A stretch of DNA of 15,522 nt, taken from the NCBI GenBank assembly GCA_964531215.1, contig CAZHFK010000028.1:1-15522 (forward strand), written 5' to 3'. A model generated the notes under the pieces. That model saw nothing but the letters and a program-made list of their open reading frames with translations. It ran no database searches and had not been told where the DNA came from. How positions within the stretch are numbered: the stretch's first letter is position 1; the number at the start of each line of letters is the position of its first letter. A program made the translations under genes and the position numbers. Positions 6,326-12,552 of this stretch are shown in pieces. Source of the DNA: WJKP01 sp964531215 (lineage in GTDB: Bacteria > Patescibacteriota > Patescibacteriia > CAIXNZ01).

Positions 6326-6345
6326 TTTAGAGCCTATTTAAATGC

Positions 6346-6353
6346 AAAGGAGG
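6346..6353 (+). promoter_or_regulatory. Strong Shine-Dalgarno AAAGGAGG
   Basis: AAAGGAGG ends 5 nt before ATG 6359. It fixes the start there rather than at upstream in-frame codons or at the out-of-frame ATG 6342. Confidence 0.8.
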
Positions 6354-6358
6354 GGAAA

Positions 6359-6550
6359 ATGGATAAAAAGAAAAAAACAAAACGAATCTGTTTGCGTTGC
6401 GATCGTGAATTCATGTCTGAAGGAATTTATAACCGCATCTGTCCCAATTGCACGAACACAAATGCTAAAACCGGTATCGTACAAAAAAATTCACTATTTC
6501 CTCGGACTGGTAATGGCTCAACCAAGAAGGGGTTGGCAGATGAAAAGTAA
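6359..6550 (+). CDS. Small zinc-ribbon protein (63 residues)
   Basis: A Lys/Arg-rich N-terminus (MDKKKKTKR) is followed by two CxxC pairs, C11-x2-C14 and C28-x2-C31, separated by REFMSEGIYNRI. This is a four-Cys zinc ribbon. The C-RxC-x-F-x-S-x-G-x-x-N-R-x-C-P-x-C pattern is seen in small conserved bacterial zinc-finger proteins of unknown function. The C-terminal half is polar and probably disordered. The basic tail and zinc ribbon suggest nucleic-acid or protein binding, but this is inference. It has one of the best ribosome binding sites in the window and its own promoter, so it may be well expressed. It ends at a perfect terminator shared with the convergent glycosyltransferase gene. Confidence 0.8.
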   Translation: MDKKKKTKRICLRCDREFMSEGIYNRICPNCTNTNAKTGIVQKNSLFPRTGNGSTKKGLADEK

Positions 6551-6554
6551 AAAC

Positions 6555-6579
6555 AAAACTTCCCAAATGGGAAGTTTTT
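6555..6579. terminator. Shared terminator, zinc-ribbon (+) and GT39-like (-) genes
   Basis: A perfect 10-bp stem AAAACTTCCC/GGGAAGTTTT with loop AAAT has A- and T-tracts on both sides, so it works in both directions. Confidence 0.9.
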
Positions 6580-6581
6580 AA

Positions 6582-8249
6582 TTATTTTATTTTTCTTAAT
6601 TGACCATTATCAAATATTAAAATATCCAAACTGTCTTGTTCAAATAATTGCAAGTATTTATTTTGCAAATAAAAACGAATTTGACTTGATGTATAATTAT
6701 CATAATTATAACCCCATAATTCAAACGCATAATTATTTTCATATTTGGTCGGAAGGCCAGTCACCCAATTGCCTTGATCAAATGTTTCGGCCAGCCAGCC
6801 GCCGGTCGGATGCGGCCCCCAATATAAAATTTTCTGATCAATATTTTCCCTGGTTAACCGTAAATACGCTTGCAATGTCCTGCCTTCAAATTGATAATCG
6901 GGATAATATAATCTGATTGCCAAATTAATGGCATTGCGCAACACCTGAGCGCCTTCCAAATTATCAGGCAAACCAATAAATAATAAAGTTTTATCTTGTT
7001 CGTTTAAATCAATTACCTGCTGAAAATCTTGTTTAATAACTTTTTCAGTTAATTGCCCTGCCAAATGCCAATTATAATTTTTATTTATTAAAGAAACAGA
7101 AAAATAAACCATTAAAGCAACAATTACAATATTACGTAAAAATTTATCTTTTTTAATCTGCAGAATTAATAAGCTTAACAAAATACAAAAAATTACAGAG
7201 GGTAAATAATTATAACGTTCACCTTCATTGGTGAAATGGCCATAAGCCAAAGGTAAAACCGGTAAAATTAAAATAATATAGAAATCCAGTAAAAAAGCCA
7301 CTTTAAATTTATATTTTCTTAAAATCAATAAAATCAAACTGACAATTAAAATTAATAATAAAACAAAAAACAATTTATTAGCCATAAAATAATCGGTCAA
7401 TAAAACTCGCGTATCGCCATAAAAAAATAAATTGGTTATCAAAGCCGCAAACATTTTAAAAATCTTATCAAAATCAACCCTAAAGGTTTCCTCAGCATAA
7501 TAACCAAAAAATAAACCAATTGCCCAATATCTGGCTAATAAATAAAATAATAAAACTGCAAAATAACCAATTACCCTGACAATAATTTCCCGTAAAAAAA
7601 TTTTATTCTTACTTATTCCTTTATACAACTCCCAAACCAAAATTAATAACGGCAAAGTAATGGCTAGTTCTTTGGTTAAAAGCGCAATTATAAAACTTAA
7701 AATTGAAAAAATAAGATAATAAAATTTTTCTTTTTTACGAAATAAAACATATAAATAAAAAGCCAATAAATAAAAAAAAGCAACAACAGGATCACCGATT
7801 GCCGCTATCCAAATAACTGCTTCGCTATGATTTGGTAAAATAGCAAAAAATAAAGCTGACAAAATAGCTATTTTATTTTTTTCTTTATATTTATCAAATA
7901 AAATTAAAACTAATAAATAAACTAAAAAACAAACACCAATATGAAAAATTAAATTAATTAAATGGTAACCAAGCGGATTTAAGCCAAATAAATTATAAGT
8001 AAAACTAAAAATAACATTAAACATTGGACGGTAGCTACCGCCTGATCCCTGCTCCCCAAAATAATTAGCTGAAAAATAATCAAGCAAAGAATGCTGGCTT
8101 GTTTTGGTTGAATAAATCCAGTCAAAATCATCGGACAAGAAAAAATCATTTAAATTAATAGCAAAAAAAGCTAAATTTAACAAAATCAAACCCAAAAATA
8201 ACCAAATATGAATTTTATTTATTTTTAGCTTCCCTTTTGACAAAATCAT
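6582..8249 (-). CDS. GT39/ArnT-like multi-pass membrane glycosyltransferase
   Basis: The protein has 555 residues from ATG 8249. It has about ten hydrophobic segments, then a C-terminal soluble region of roughly 150 residues. After the first membrane helix comes LSDDFDWIY (D40, D41), the acidic pair in the first external loop expected of GT-C glycosyltransferases. GSYRP (71-75) and YHLINLIFH (95-103) follow, as in the dolichyl-phosphate-mannose-type (GT39) superfamily. Such enzymes transfer sugars from polyprenyl-phosphate carriers to proteins or envelope glycans. The acceptor here is unknown. An in-frame TTG at 8300 would add 17 residues but overlaps the divergent small RNA, so ATG 8249 is preferred. 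No Shine-Dalgarno sequence is seen. The small RNA's -35 box lies inside codons 3-5. Confidence 0.75.
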   Translation of the reverse strand: MILSKGKLKINKIHIWLFLGLILLNLAFFAINLNDFFLSDDFDWIYSTKTSQHSLLDYFSANYFGEQGSGGSYRPMFNVIFSFTYNLFGLNPLGYHLINLIFHIGVCFLVYLLVLILFDKYKEKNKIAILSALFFAILPNHSEAVIWIAAIGDPVVAFFYLLAFYLYVLFRKKEKFYYLIFSILSFIIALLTKELAITLPLLILVWELYKGISKNKIFLREIIVRVIGYFAVLLFYLLARYWAIGLFFGYYAEETFRVDFDKIFKMFAALITNLFFYGDTRVLLTDYFMANKLFFVLLLILIVSLILLILRKYKFKVAFLLDFYIILILPVLPLAYGHFTNEGERYNYLPSVIFCILLSLLILQIKKDKFLRNIVIVALMVYFSVSLINKNYNWHLAGQLTEKVIKQDFQQVIDLNEQDKTLLFIGLPDNLEGAQVLRNAINLAIRLYYPDYQFEGRTLQAYLRLTRENIDQKILYWGPHPTGGWLAETFDQGNWVTGLPTKYENNYAFELWGYNYDNYTSSQIRFYLQNKYLQLFEQDSLDILIFDNGQLRKIK

Positions 8250-8265
8250 AAAAATGTAATATAAT
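8237..8265 (+). promoter_or_regulatory. Perfect consensus sigma70 promoter
   Basis: TTGACA (8237-8242), a 17-bp spacer and TATAAT (8260-8265) match the consensus in both boxes and spacing. Initiation is expected near 8272. It points away from the GT39-like gene and drives the 8272-8353 RNA. Confidence 0.85.
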
Positions 8266-8271
8266 TTAAAT

Positions 8272-8353
8272 AGAAAATGAGCTTGGAAAGGCTCAGCCAA
8301 GTCGTTGAAGCGATCAATGCCGTCCGCGAGGAACCTTTAATCCTCGCTTTTTT
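8272..8353 (+). ncRNA. Orphan small RNA (~80 nt) with consensus promoter, unknown class
   Basis: The RNA runs from the consensus promoter to an intrinsic terminator. Its body (8279-8347) is visibly richer in G and C than the surrounding DNA, as expected of structured RNA in an AT-rich genome. Near the 5' end TGAGC (8278-8282) can pair with GCTCA (8291-8295), and CTTGG (8282-8286) with CCAAG (8297-8301). The two interleave, so they form either a compact pseudoknot or two alternative hairpins. A small hairpin TCGT/GCGA (8302-8305 with 8310-8313, loop TGAA) follows, then the terminator. No plus-strand gene lies downstream, so it is not an mRNA leader. An ATG frame from 8277 runs through the terminator and is unlikely to be translated. 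I do not recognise the class. Confidence 0.68.
8326..8353 (+). terminator. Terminator of the 8272 small RNA
   Basis: A perfect 7-bp stem GCGAGGA/TCCTCGC with an 8-nt loop is followed by TTTTTT (8348-8353). The stop codon of the convergent transposase gene (8354-8352) begins inside the T-run. Confidence 0.85.
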
Positions 8354-8912
8354 ATTTGTTAAAATTCTGAGGATTATTTTTGTCATTTTTCCAATTTATA
8401 GGATTATTGGCAATATATTTTTTAATTCTGGCGTAATCTTGTTTATTTTTAATAATGTGTTCATAATATCGCGGTTGCCATTGAAAATTATTATCAAATT
8501 TTGAATTTATTTTATTTTTACTTGCGGCTTTGAAACCTCTAATAATTGATGGCAAATTGCGTATTTGCGGACCAAATGTATTTTTATTGTATTTTTGTAG
8601 AGACGCAGAGCTCTGCGTCTCTACTTTATTTTGATTATTCTCAATTCCAATAATTCCATGAATATGATTCGGCATAATTATAAAATCATCTAAAAATACA
8701 TTCGGTCTTAATTTCGGTGTTTTTAACCATTCATCAAATAAGATTTTGCCTATCATTGATAAATATACGAAAGTATTTTTTATTGTAGCAAAGCAACAAA
8801 TTTTATTTTTACTACAAATTGTTACATAATATAAGCCTGGCCAGGAATAATCCCAATCCTGCAATCGCGTGGTAGCTACGCGATATTTATTTTTAAAATA
8901 TTCTTTTGACAT
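8352..8912 (-). CDS. REP-associated tyrosine transposase (Y1/HUH, RAYT-like)
   Basis: The protein has 186 residues from ATG 8912. The HUH metal-binding motif is PNHIHGI (81-87). The N-terminal YRVATTRLQDWDY and YYVTIC are family hallmarks. The C-terminal YYEHIIKNKQDYARIKKYIANNP carries the helix with the candidate catalytic tyrosine (Y149 or Y150; the exact residue is not certain). These single-strand DNA transposases are linked to dispersed REP palindromes and act mostly in cis on hairpins. An in-frame TTG at 8957 would add 15 residues, but ATG 8912 gives the usual start. Residues 97-105 are encoded by a 28-bp perfect palindrome, and residues 10-17 by an imperfect one. No flanking inverted repeats or target duplications were found, so this is not shown to be a complete mobile element. 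Confidence 0.88.
   Translation of the reverse strand: MSKEYFKNKYRVATTRLQDWDYSWPGLYYVTICSKNKICCFATIKNTFVYLSMIGKILFDEWLKTPKLRPNVFLDDFIIMPNHIHGIIGIENNQNKVETQSSASLQKYNKNTFGPQIRNLPSIIRGFKAASKNKINSKFDNNFQWQPRYYEHIIKNKQDYARIKKYIANNPINWKNDKNNPQNFNK
8597..8624. repeat. 28-bp perfect palindrome inside the transposase gene
   Basis: The arm GTAGAGACGCAGAG (8597-8610) is followed immediately by its exact reverse complement (8611-8624). It codes for VETQSSASL plus one base of the next codon, in the loop after the HUH motif. It is far more GC-rich than its surroundings. GTAGAGACG-type palindromes are, to my recollection, a recurring repeat class in bacterial genomes, which would make this a candidate REP-like target of the enzyme. 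Confidence 0.85.
8864..8884. repeat. Imperfect palindrome at the 5' end of the transposase gene
   Basis: Arms ATCGCGT (8864-8870) and ACGCGAT (8878-8884) surround a 7-nt centre GGTAGCT. It encodes the conserved YRVATTRL segment. The protein motif may constrain the palindrome or the reverse. Confidence 0.5.
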
Positions 8913-8976
8913 TTTATTTTTTAAAAAAATCTTCCATTTACTAATGCCGATTGCCAAATACCTAATTCCTAATCTA

Positions 8977-8985
8977 ATTATAGCA
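8977..8985 (-). promoter_or_regulatory. Extended -10 promoter for the transposase gene
   Basis: The minus strand reads TGCTATAAT, an extended -10 element, just after the preceding operon's terminator. The -35 position (TTAGTT at 17 bp) is weak. Transcription would start near 8970, giving a leader of about 58 nt to ATG 8912. Confidence 0.55.
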
Positions 8986-8986
8986 A

Positions 8987-9019
8987 AAAAGCGCGTCTTA
9001 ACTAAACAAACGCGCTTTT
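8987..9019 (-). terminator. Terminator of the deacetylase-cyclophilin-hypothetical operon
   Basis: A perfect 10-bp stem AAAAGCGCGT/ACGCGCTTTT with a 13-nt loop is followed on the minus strand by a run of six Ts (stem Ts included). It begins within the stop codon of the 9018-9377 gene. Weak activity in the plus direction is possible. Confidence 0.85.
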
Positions 9020-9377
9020 ACCAGCCTCTTTTTTGCCTTAAATAGCGACGGGTTATATTTTCCTTGGAAAGGATTTCACCAAAATCATCAAGCACGTGCT
9101 GTTTAGCCTCTTGTTTAATAACAATCATAAATTTCAAACCGTATTTACAGGTAAAAATCCTAACGGCTTCATTAATACCTTGCCAATGATGTGCTTGTTC
9201 CCGGTGATACCAAATAGTACCAGGTGTATTATAACCTTTAGTATTAGCAAAACGGTCAAACCAAGAATGCAGATCCCAAATTAATTTAAAAATAACAGGC
9301 CAATTATTAATAAAAAAACCGGGACTTTCTTTATATATTTTTTCAAATGACTTTATCGCATGATCAGCTGGTATCAT
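9018..9377 (-). CDS. Conserved-looking His-rich hypothetical protein (119 residues)
   Basis: I do not recognise a named family. The protein has no signal peptide or membrane segment and looks cytoplasmic and globular. The notable parts are DLHSWFDRFA (35-44) and YHREQAHHWQGINEA (57-71). The clustered His, Asp and Glu could bind a metal, but this is speculation. The C-terminus (ITRRYLRQKRGW) is basic. The start is well supported: AAAGGAGG (9391-9384) lies 6 nt before ATG 9377, the best ribosome binding site on this strand along with yvcK and the RfaE2-like gene. It is the last gene of a likely operon, 30 nt after cyclophilin, and ends in a strong terminator. It differs from its neighbours in lacking any export signal. 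Confidence 0.75.
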   Translation of the reverse strand: MIPADHAIKSFEKIYKESPGFFINNWPVIFKLIWDLHSWFDRFANTKGYNTPGTIWYHREQAHHWQGINEAVRIFTCKYGLKFMIVIKQEAKQHVLDDFGEILSKENITRRYLRQKRGW

Positions 9378-9383
9378 GATTAA

Positions 9384-9391
9384 CCTCCTTT
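9384..9391 (-). promoter_or_regulatory. Shine-Dalgarno AAAGGAGG of the hypothetical gene
   Basis: The sequence is followed by TTAATC and ATG. It fixes the start at 9377 and allows independent translation within the operon. Confidence 0.75.
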
Positions 9392-9407
9392 GATTAAAAT
9401 CTTATTA

Positions 9408-10076
9408 CTATTTACTAATTAATTCAATATCTTTAATAATTATGGCTTCCAATGGATGATTTTTATCATTTGTTTCAACTGATTCAATCTGAGCAACTAC
9501 ATCCAGGCCTTCAATTACTCGGCCAAAATTGGTATGTTTGCCGTCCAACCACGGAGTCGCCACAGTGTTAATAAAAAATTGGGAACCATTGGTATTGGGA
9601 CCGGAATTGGCCATGGCCAGACTGCCTCGAACCAATTTATGATTATTAATTTCGTCTTTAAAGCGATATTTGGGACCACCTGTCCCGTCATCTGACCAGT
9701 CATCATCTTTACTTAAAGGATCACCGCCTTGAATCATAAAATCCTTAATCACCCGATGGAATTTAGTGTTGTCATAAAACCCCTGCTGGGCTAAATTTAA
9801 AAAATTATTAACCGTTAACGGCGAATCTTCATTATAAAATTCAACTTTAATATCTCCCATATTTGTTTTAATAATTGCCTGATCATATTGGGAGACCAAA
9901 TCTTCATGACCCATTTGAGCAAAAACCGATTGCAAAGAATCAACTGCTTGATTTTGATTAGGTTGCTGATTAAAATTTGCGTTACTAGAATCAGCTAAAT
10001 TACTCGAATTATCAGTGCAACCTGAAATTAAAATTAAAATAAAAAAAAGTAAAATAATAATAAAATTTTTTCTCAT
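9408..10076 (-). CDS. Cyclophilin-type peptidyl-prolyl isomerase, lipoprotein
   Basis: The enzyme isomerises proline peptide bonds and helps fold proteins outside the membrane. The protein has 222 residues. A lipoprotein signal peptide (MRKNFIIILLFFILILISGC) has the lipobox LISGC, so Cys20 should be lipidated. A Ser/Asn/Gln-rich linker follows to about residue 45. The cyclophilin domain starts near IIKTNMGDI and has the active-site FHRVIKDFMIQGG (catalytic Arg with Phe and Gln), SLAMANSGPNTNGSQFFI, and WLDGKHTNFG (the Trp and His of the binding pocket). All the expected residues are present. It follows the polysaccharide deacetylase by 17 nt in the same operon, so both probably act on the cell surface. 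No Shine-Dalgarno sequence is visible before ATG 10076. Confidence 0.95.
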   Translation of the reverse strand: MRKNFIIILLFFILILISGCTDNSSNLADSSNANFNQQPNQNQAVDSLQSVFAQMGHEDLVSQYDQAIIKTNMGDIKVEFYNEDSPLTVNNFLNLAQQGFYDNTKFHRVIKDFMIQGGDPLSKDDDWSDDGTGGPKYRFKDEINNHKLVRGSLAMANSGPNTNGSQFFINTVATPWLDGKHTNFGRVIEGLDVVAQIESVETNDKNHPLEAIIIKDIELISK

Positions 10077-10093
10077 AATTTAAAGATTATTAA

Positions 10094-10984
10094 TTAATTT
10101 TTTAATTTTTCCAAAAATTTAACCACATTCATTTGCGGCCAGACACTGATTCTTTTTAATTCAAATAAATCTTGGGGATCCTGCCAAGCATCCTGATCAA
10201 AAGTTAAACCGGCTTTATAACCAACAGCTTTGGTCAAAGCTTTTATATCTCGGTTATATAAACCAAAAGGATAACTTAAAACGGTAATATCTGTATTTAA
10301 TAATTCTTCTAATTCATCTTTGGATATTTCCAATTCTTTTAATCTTTCGGTCTTGGATATTTGAGTTAATTTAGGGTGATAAATCGTGTGCGAACCGACT
10401 TCAACCAAACCGCTTTCATATAATTCTTTTATTTGCTCATCACTTAAATAATTTTTACCGCCTACCCCGGTCATAATATAAATTGAAGATTTTAAATTAT
10501 ATTTTTGTAAAATTGGCCAAGCATTGGTGTAATAATTAATATTACCGTCATCAAAAGTTAAGACCAGCCAATTATCAGGCGGTTTAATCCCCTGCTCCAG
10601 CAAATCAATAACTTCGCTTAAAAATACTGTTTGATAATTATAAGCAATCAAATTCTGCATAATCATTTCAAAATCATGGGGTTCAATATAATAACTGGCT
10701 GTTGTCTTGCTTACGCCTGACGGGGCTGAATCAATATGATGAAAATTTAAAATCGGTATAAACACCTTTTCACCGGGTTTAATTGGCTCTAAATCTTTAG
10801 TTATGCTTGAATTTTCAGTCGAATCAATTGATTGATTTTGATCGGCTTGCAAATTTTCCTCCTTAAACTCACCGGATGATGATCTAAGACTGACTACAAA
10901 AAAATCAATTAAAACTATAACCAAAACCACTAAAACAGTAATAATAATATCAAAAACCAATTGTCTTTTTTTATTTTTATCCAT
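10094..10984 (-). CDS. Membrane-anchored polysaccharide deacetylase (NodB-type)
   Basis: The enzyme removes N- or O-acetyl groups from cell-wall or capsular polysaccharide outside the membrane. The protein has 296 residues: a basic start, one membrane helix (about 10-32), a polar linker to about 70, then the NodB domain. Motif 1 is TFDDG (143-147, with catalytic and metal-binding aspartates). Motif 2 is SHTIYHP (198-204, with H199 and H203 as metal ligands). Motif 3 is YPFG (238-241), and LKRISVWP (276-283) closes the fold. The zinc triad Asp-His-His is complete, so activity is expected. This contrasts with the degenerate deacetylase-like protein at 12553-13890. It is first in the operon. No clear promoter or other feature was found in the AT-rich 10985-11138 stretch upstream. 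Confidence 0.93.
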   Translation of the reverse strand: MDKNKKRQLVFDIIITVLVVLVIVLIDFFVVSLRSSSGEFKEENLQADQNQSIDSTENSSITKDLEPIKPGEKVFIPILNFHHIDSAPSGVSKTTASYYIEPHDFEMIMQNLIAYNYQTVFLSEVIDLLEQGIKPPDNWLVLTFDDGNINYYTNAWPILQKYNLKSSIYIMTGVGGKNYLSDEQIKELYESGLVEVGSHTIYHPKLTQISKTERLKELEISKDELEELLNTDITVLSYPFGLYNRDIKALTKAVGYKAGLTFDQDAWQDPQDLFELKRISVWPQMNVVKFLEKLKN

Positions 10985-11138
10985 AGATATTGCTTGGTTA
11001 GGAATTATTGGGTTAAAAATCTAGTTTGGTAATTAGTTTATAATTATTAATCTCACACCTATACTATTAACTTTATTCAAAATAATTTTAGCACTAACCT
11101 TAAAAATCAGCAACTGATTTAATTAACAAAAAATAAAT

Positions 11139-11169
11139 AAAATAACAAGGGTTAAGCCCTTGTTATTTT
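11139..11169. terminator. Strong bidirectional terminator
   Basis: A perfect 13-bp stem AAAATAACAAGGG/CCCTTGTTATTTT has loop TTAAG. It ends the minus-strand HIT-pseudogene transcript and insulates the deacetylase operon. Confidence 0.88.
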
Positions 11170-11180
11170 ATATAAATTAT

Positions 11181-11416
11181 TTATTTACCAAAATAAATTT
11201 GCTCGGCCAGATCATAAAAAACAATACGCTGTTCTTTGTCTGTATAAATTTGTTTAACCAAATTTATATACGGCTAAATTTAATTAATTGAACCAAACCG
11301 GGACTAACCGGCTTATAATCCAAAACAACGACTTTTGCGACTTGCTTTTTAGCCCGCTTAAAATAATCCGCATAATCTTTTTCCGAATAAATATGGGTAT
11401 GAATATCTATAATCAT
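11181..11416 (-). pseudogene. Decayed amidohydrolase/metal-dependent hydrolase remnant
   Basis: ATG 11416 opens MIIDIHTHIYSEKDYADYFK, the start of the amidohydrolase (TIM-barrel) family with its metal-binding H-x-H. The frame ends after 50 codons at TAA 11266. In another frame, ending at TAA 11181, the sequence reads NLVKQIYTDKEQRIVFYDLA, like the C-terminal helix of the same family. A normal member has about 250-300 residues, so most of the middle is missing and the ends are out of frame. This fits an internal deletion plus decay. The junction region holds a 10-bp inverted repeat (11243-11268). The start is 3 nt after the HIT gene's stop codon, so the two were an operon. The family call rests on two short fragments. 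Confidence 0.6.
11243..11268. repeat. Inverted repeat at the pseudogene junction
   Basis: TATAAATTTG (11243-11252) and CAAATTTATA (11259-11268) are perfect 10-bp arms separated by TTTAAC. They flank the place where the two amidohydrolase fragments meet and may mark the deletion point, although AT-rich palindromes arise easily here. Confidence 0.5.
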
Positions 11417-11419
11417 AAA

Positions 11420-11890
11420 TTATTTTAATTCATTTATTTTTTTAATTAAATCTTTATAATCCAAAGTTACAAATTTAAAATCATTAAAAATAGCCAGGGC
11501 ATTGGGATTAAGTTTTTGAGGCCGAGGCACTATTTGCCAATGCAAATGTTTAAGGCTCGCACCTGAATTCTGACCGATATTTAAAGCAATATTAAAAGAA
11601 TCTGTCTCGAAAGCATCAGCCAATACTTGTTTTGTCTTTAATAAAACCCGGCTAAATTCTTGCCATTCTTGTGCACTTATTTGCTCTATATCAACTATAT
11701 GACGTTTAGGTATAATCAATAAATTTCCATCTAAATAAGGGTATTTACTTGCTAAAACAAGCCAATTTTCTGAAAATAATTTTTTTATACCTTGCTCACT
11801 AATAACTTCTTTAGAACAAAAATCACAATCATCATTAGCATAATCGTATTTGGCAAATTTTTCCTGTCTTTTCTTTTGAAAAATTTTCAT
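11420..11890 (-). CDS. HIT-family protein (GalT/Ap4A-phosphorylase-like branch)
   Basis: HIT proteins hydrolyse or transfer nucleotidyl groups on dinucleoside polyphosphates or nucleotide conjugates. The protein has 156 residues, the typical size. An N-terminal C22-x2-C25 (CDFC) is a probable structural zinc site. PYLDGNLLIIPKRH (51-64) is the usual core. The active site is H115-L-H117-W-Q119 (HLHWQIVPR). The third His of the classical HIT triad is Gln, which places it closer to nucleotidyltransferase/phosphorylase members than to simple hydrolases. NIGQNSGASLKH (104-115) shows the expected phosphate-binding Gly/Ser loop. The gene follows the RfaE2-like gene and its terminator, and leads into the amidohydrolase remnant. 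No Shine-Dalgarno sequence is evident. Confidence 0.9.
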   Translation of the reverse strand: MKIFQKKRQEKFAKYDYANDDCDFCSKEVISEQGIKKLFSENWLVLASKYPYLDGNLLIIPKRHIVDIEQISAQEWQEFSRVLLKTKQVLADAFETDSFNIALNIGQNSGASLKHLHWQIVPRPQKLNPNALAIFNDFKFVTLDYKDLIKKINELK

Positions 11891-11904
11891 AATTTTTAAA
11901 AAAT

Positions 11905-11936
11905 AAAAGCAGCTATTTATAATAATAGCCGCTTTT
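11905..11936 (-). terminator. Terminator of the RfaE2-like gene
   Basis: A 13-bp stem AAAAGCAGCTATT/AATAGCCGCTTTT (one A-C mismatch) with a 6-nt loop precedes a T-rich tail on the minus strand. It includes the last bases of the RfaE2-like stop region. Confidence 0.75.
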
Positions 11937-12424
11937 CAGGTATTTTTCAAGGTTTTAATTATACTGATAATATCCGAAGTATGCAACTCATAACGAGAAG
12001 AAACAAATTCTATCTCAATACCTAAATTTTTAGCCAAATCAGCTTTTTGCTGATTATAGTCTTTATTACTGGTCGGAGAAATAATCAAAGTATCGGGTTT
12101 AACTGTCTCTATGATTTTAAAAATTTCACTAAAAATCACTACATAATCAACAAAACCAATCGCAGCAACAATTGTTGCCCGATCCCTAGCCTTAAAAACC
12201 GGCCGATTAGGATCTTTGCTTTGCTTAATTAATTGATCATCAGCTATGCCGACAATTAAAATATATCCTTTTTGTTTAGCATCTTCCAAAAAGAACAAAT
12301 GTCCTAGGTGAAAAATATCATAATTGCCTGTAGCTAAAACAACCTTTTTGCCTGCTTTTTGTTTTTTAGCAGAGACTAAACCAGCTTGGTGCAAAGAAAT
12401 TATCTTATTTTGATAGTACTGCAA
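11936..12424 (-). CDS. RfaE2-like cytidylyltransferase-family protein
   Basis: The protein has 162 residues and the nucleotidyltransferase fold. ATGNYDIFHLGH (31-42) holds the HxGH active-site motif, and RDRATIVAAIGFVDYVVIF is the usual second half. The closest families are RfaE domain II (ADP-heptose synthesis) and glycerol-3-phosphate cytidylyltransferase. The substrate cannot be set from sequence, and the usual C-terminal ISSTxI motif is replaced by LHTSDII. The longest frame begins at GTG 12433, but that codon overlaps the Shine-Dalgarno sequence. TTG 12424, 8 nt from AGGAGG, is the better start, exactly as in the yvcK-like gene. It is followed by its own terminator and then the HIT gene. 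Confidence 0.82.
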   Translation of the reverse strand: MQYYQNKIISLHQAGLVSAKKQKAGKKVVLATGNYDIFHLGHLFFLEDAKQKGYILIVGIADDQLIKQSKDPNRPVFKARDRATIVAAIGFVDYVVIFSEIFKIIETVKPDTLIISPTSNKDYNQQKADLAKNLGIEIEFVSSRYELHTSDIISIIKTLKNT

Positions 12425-12429
12425 GTAAA

Positions 12430-12440
12430 TCACCTCCTTT
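12430..12440 (-). promoter_or_regulatory. Shine-Dalgarno AAAGGAGGTGA deciding a TTG start
   Basis: Near-complete complement of the 16S 3' end. The in-frame GTG 12433 lies within it. TTG 12424 follows 5 nt after its last base, the same layout as at 2218-2227. Confidence 0.8.
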
Positions 12441-12509
12441 AAAAAATTGCTATTAATAACTTAACATAAATATGCTTATAAAACAACTATTTTAATATTT
12501 AGTCAAAAT

Positions 12510-12536
12510 AAAAAATCGCTTATGCAGCGATTTTTT
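12510..12536 (-). terminator. Terminator of the deacetylase-like fusion gene
   Basis: A perfect 11-bp stem AAAAAATCGCT/AGCGATTTTTT with loop TATGC is placed just after the minus-strand stop codon. It can act in both directions. Confidence 0.88.
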
Positions 12537-12552
12537 ATCTACATACAATTTA

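Noticed and set aside
6342..6581. 79-codon frame from ATG 6342
   Set aside because: It is out of frame with the zinc-ribbon gene. The strong Shine-Dalgarno sequence serves ATG 6359, and the Cys motifs occur only in that frame.
8250..8300. N-terminal extension of the GT39-like protein to TTG 8300
   Set aside because: It overlaps the divergent small RNA and adds no family-like sequence. ATG 8249 is suitable.
8272..8353. Assignment of the small RNA as SRP (4.5S) RNA because of GGAAAGGCTCAGCCAAG
   Set aside because: It lacks the paired GGTCAGG side and the AGCAG asymmetric loop of the SRP core. The resemblance is superficial.
8277..8504. 75-codon plus-strand frame from ATG 8277 (MSLERLSQVVEAINAV...)
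   Set aside because: It runs through the intrinsic terminator, then antisense to the transposase gene, and has no Shine-Dalgarno sequence. The promoter-terminator unit is better read as a small RNA.
8913..8957. N-terminal extension of the transposase to TTG 8957
   Set aside because: The family start aligns with ATG 8912, and the TTG has no ribosome binding site.
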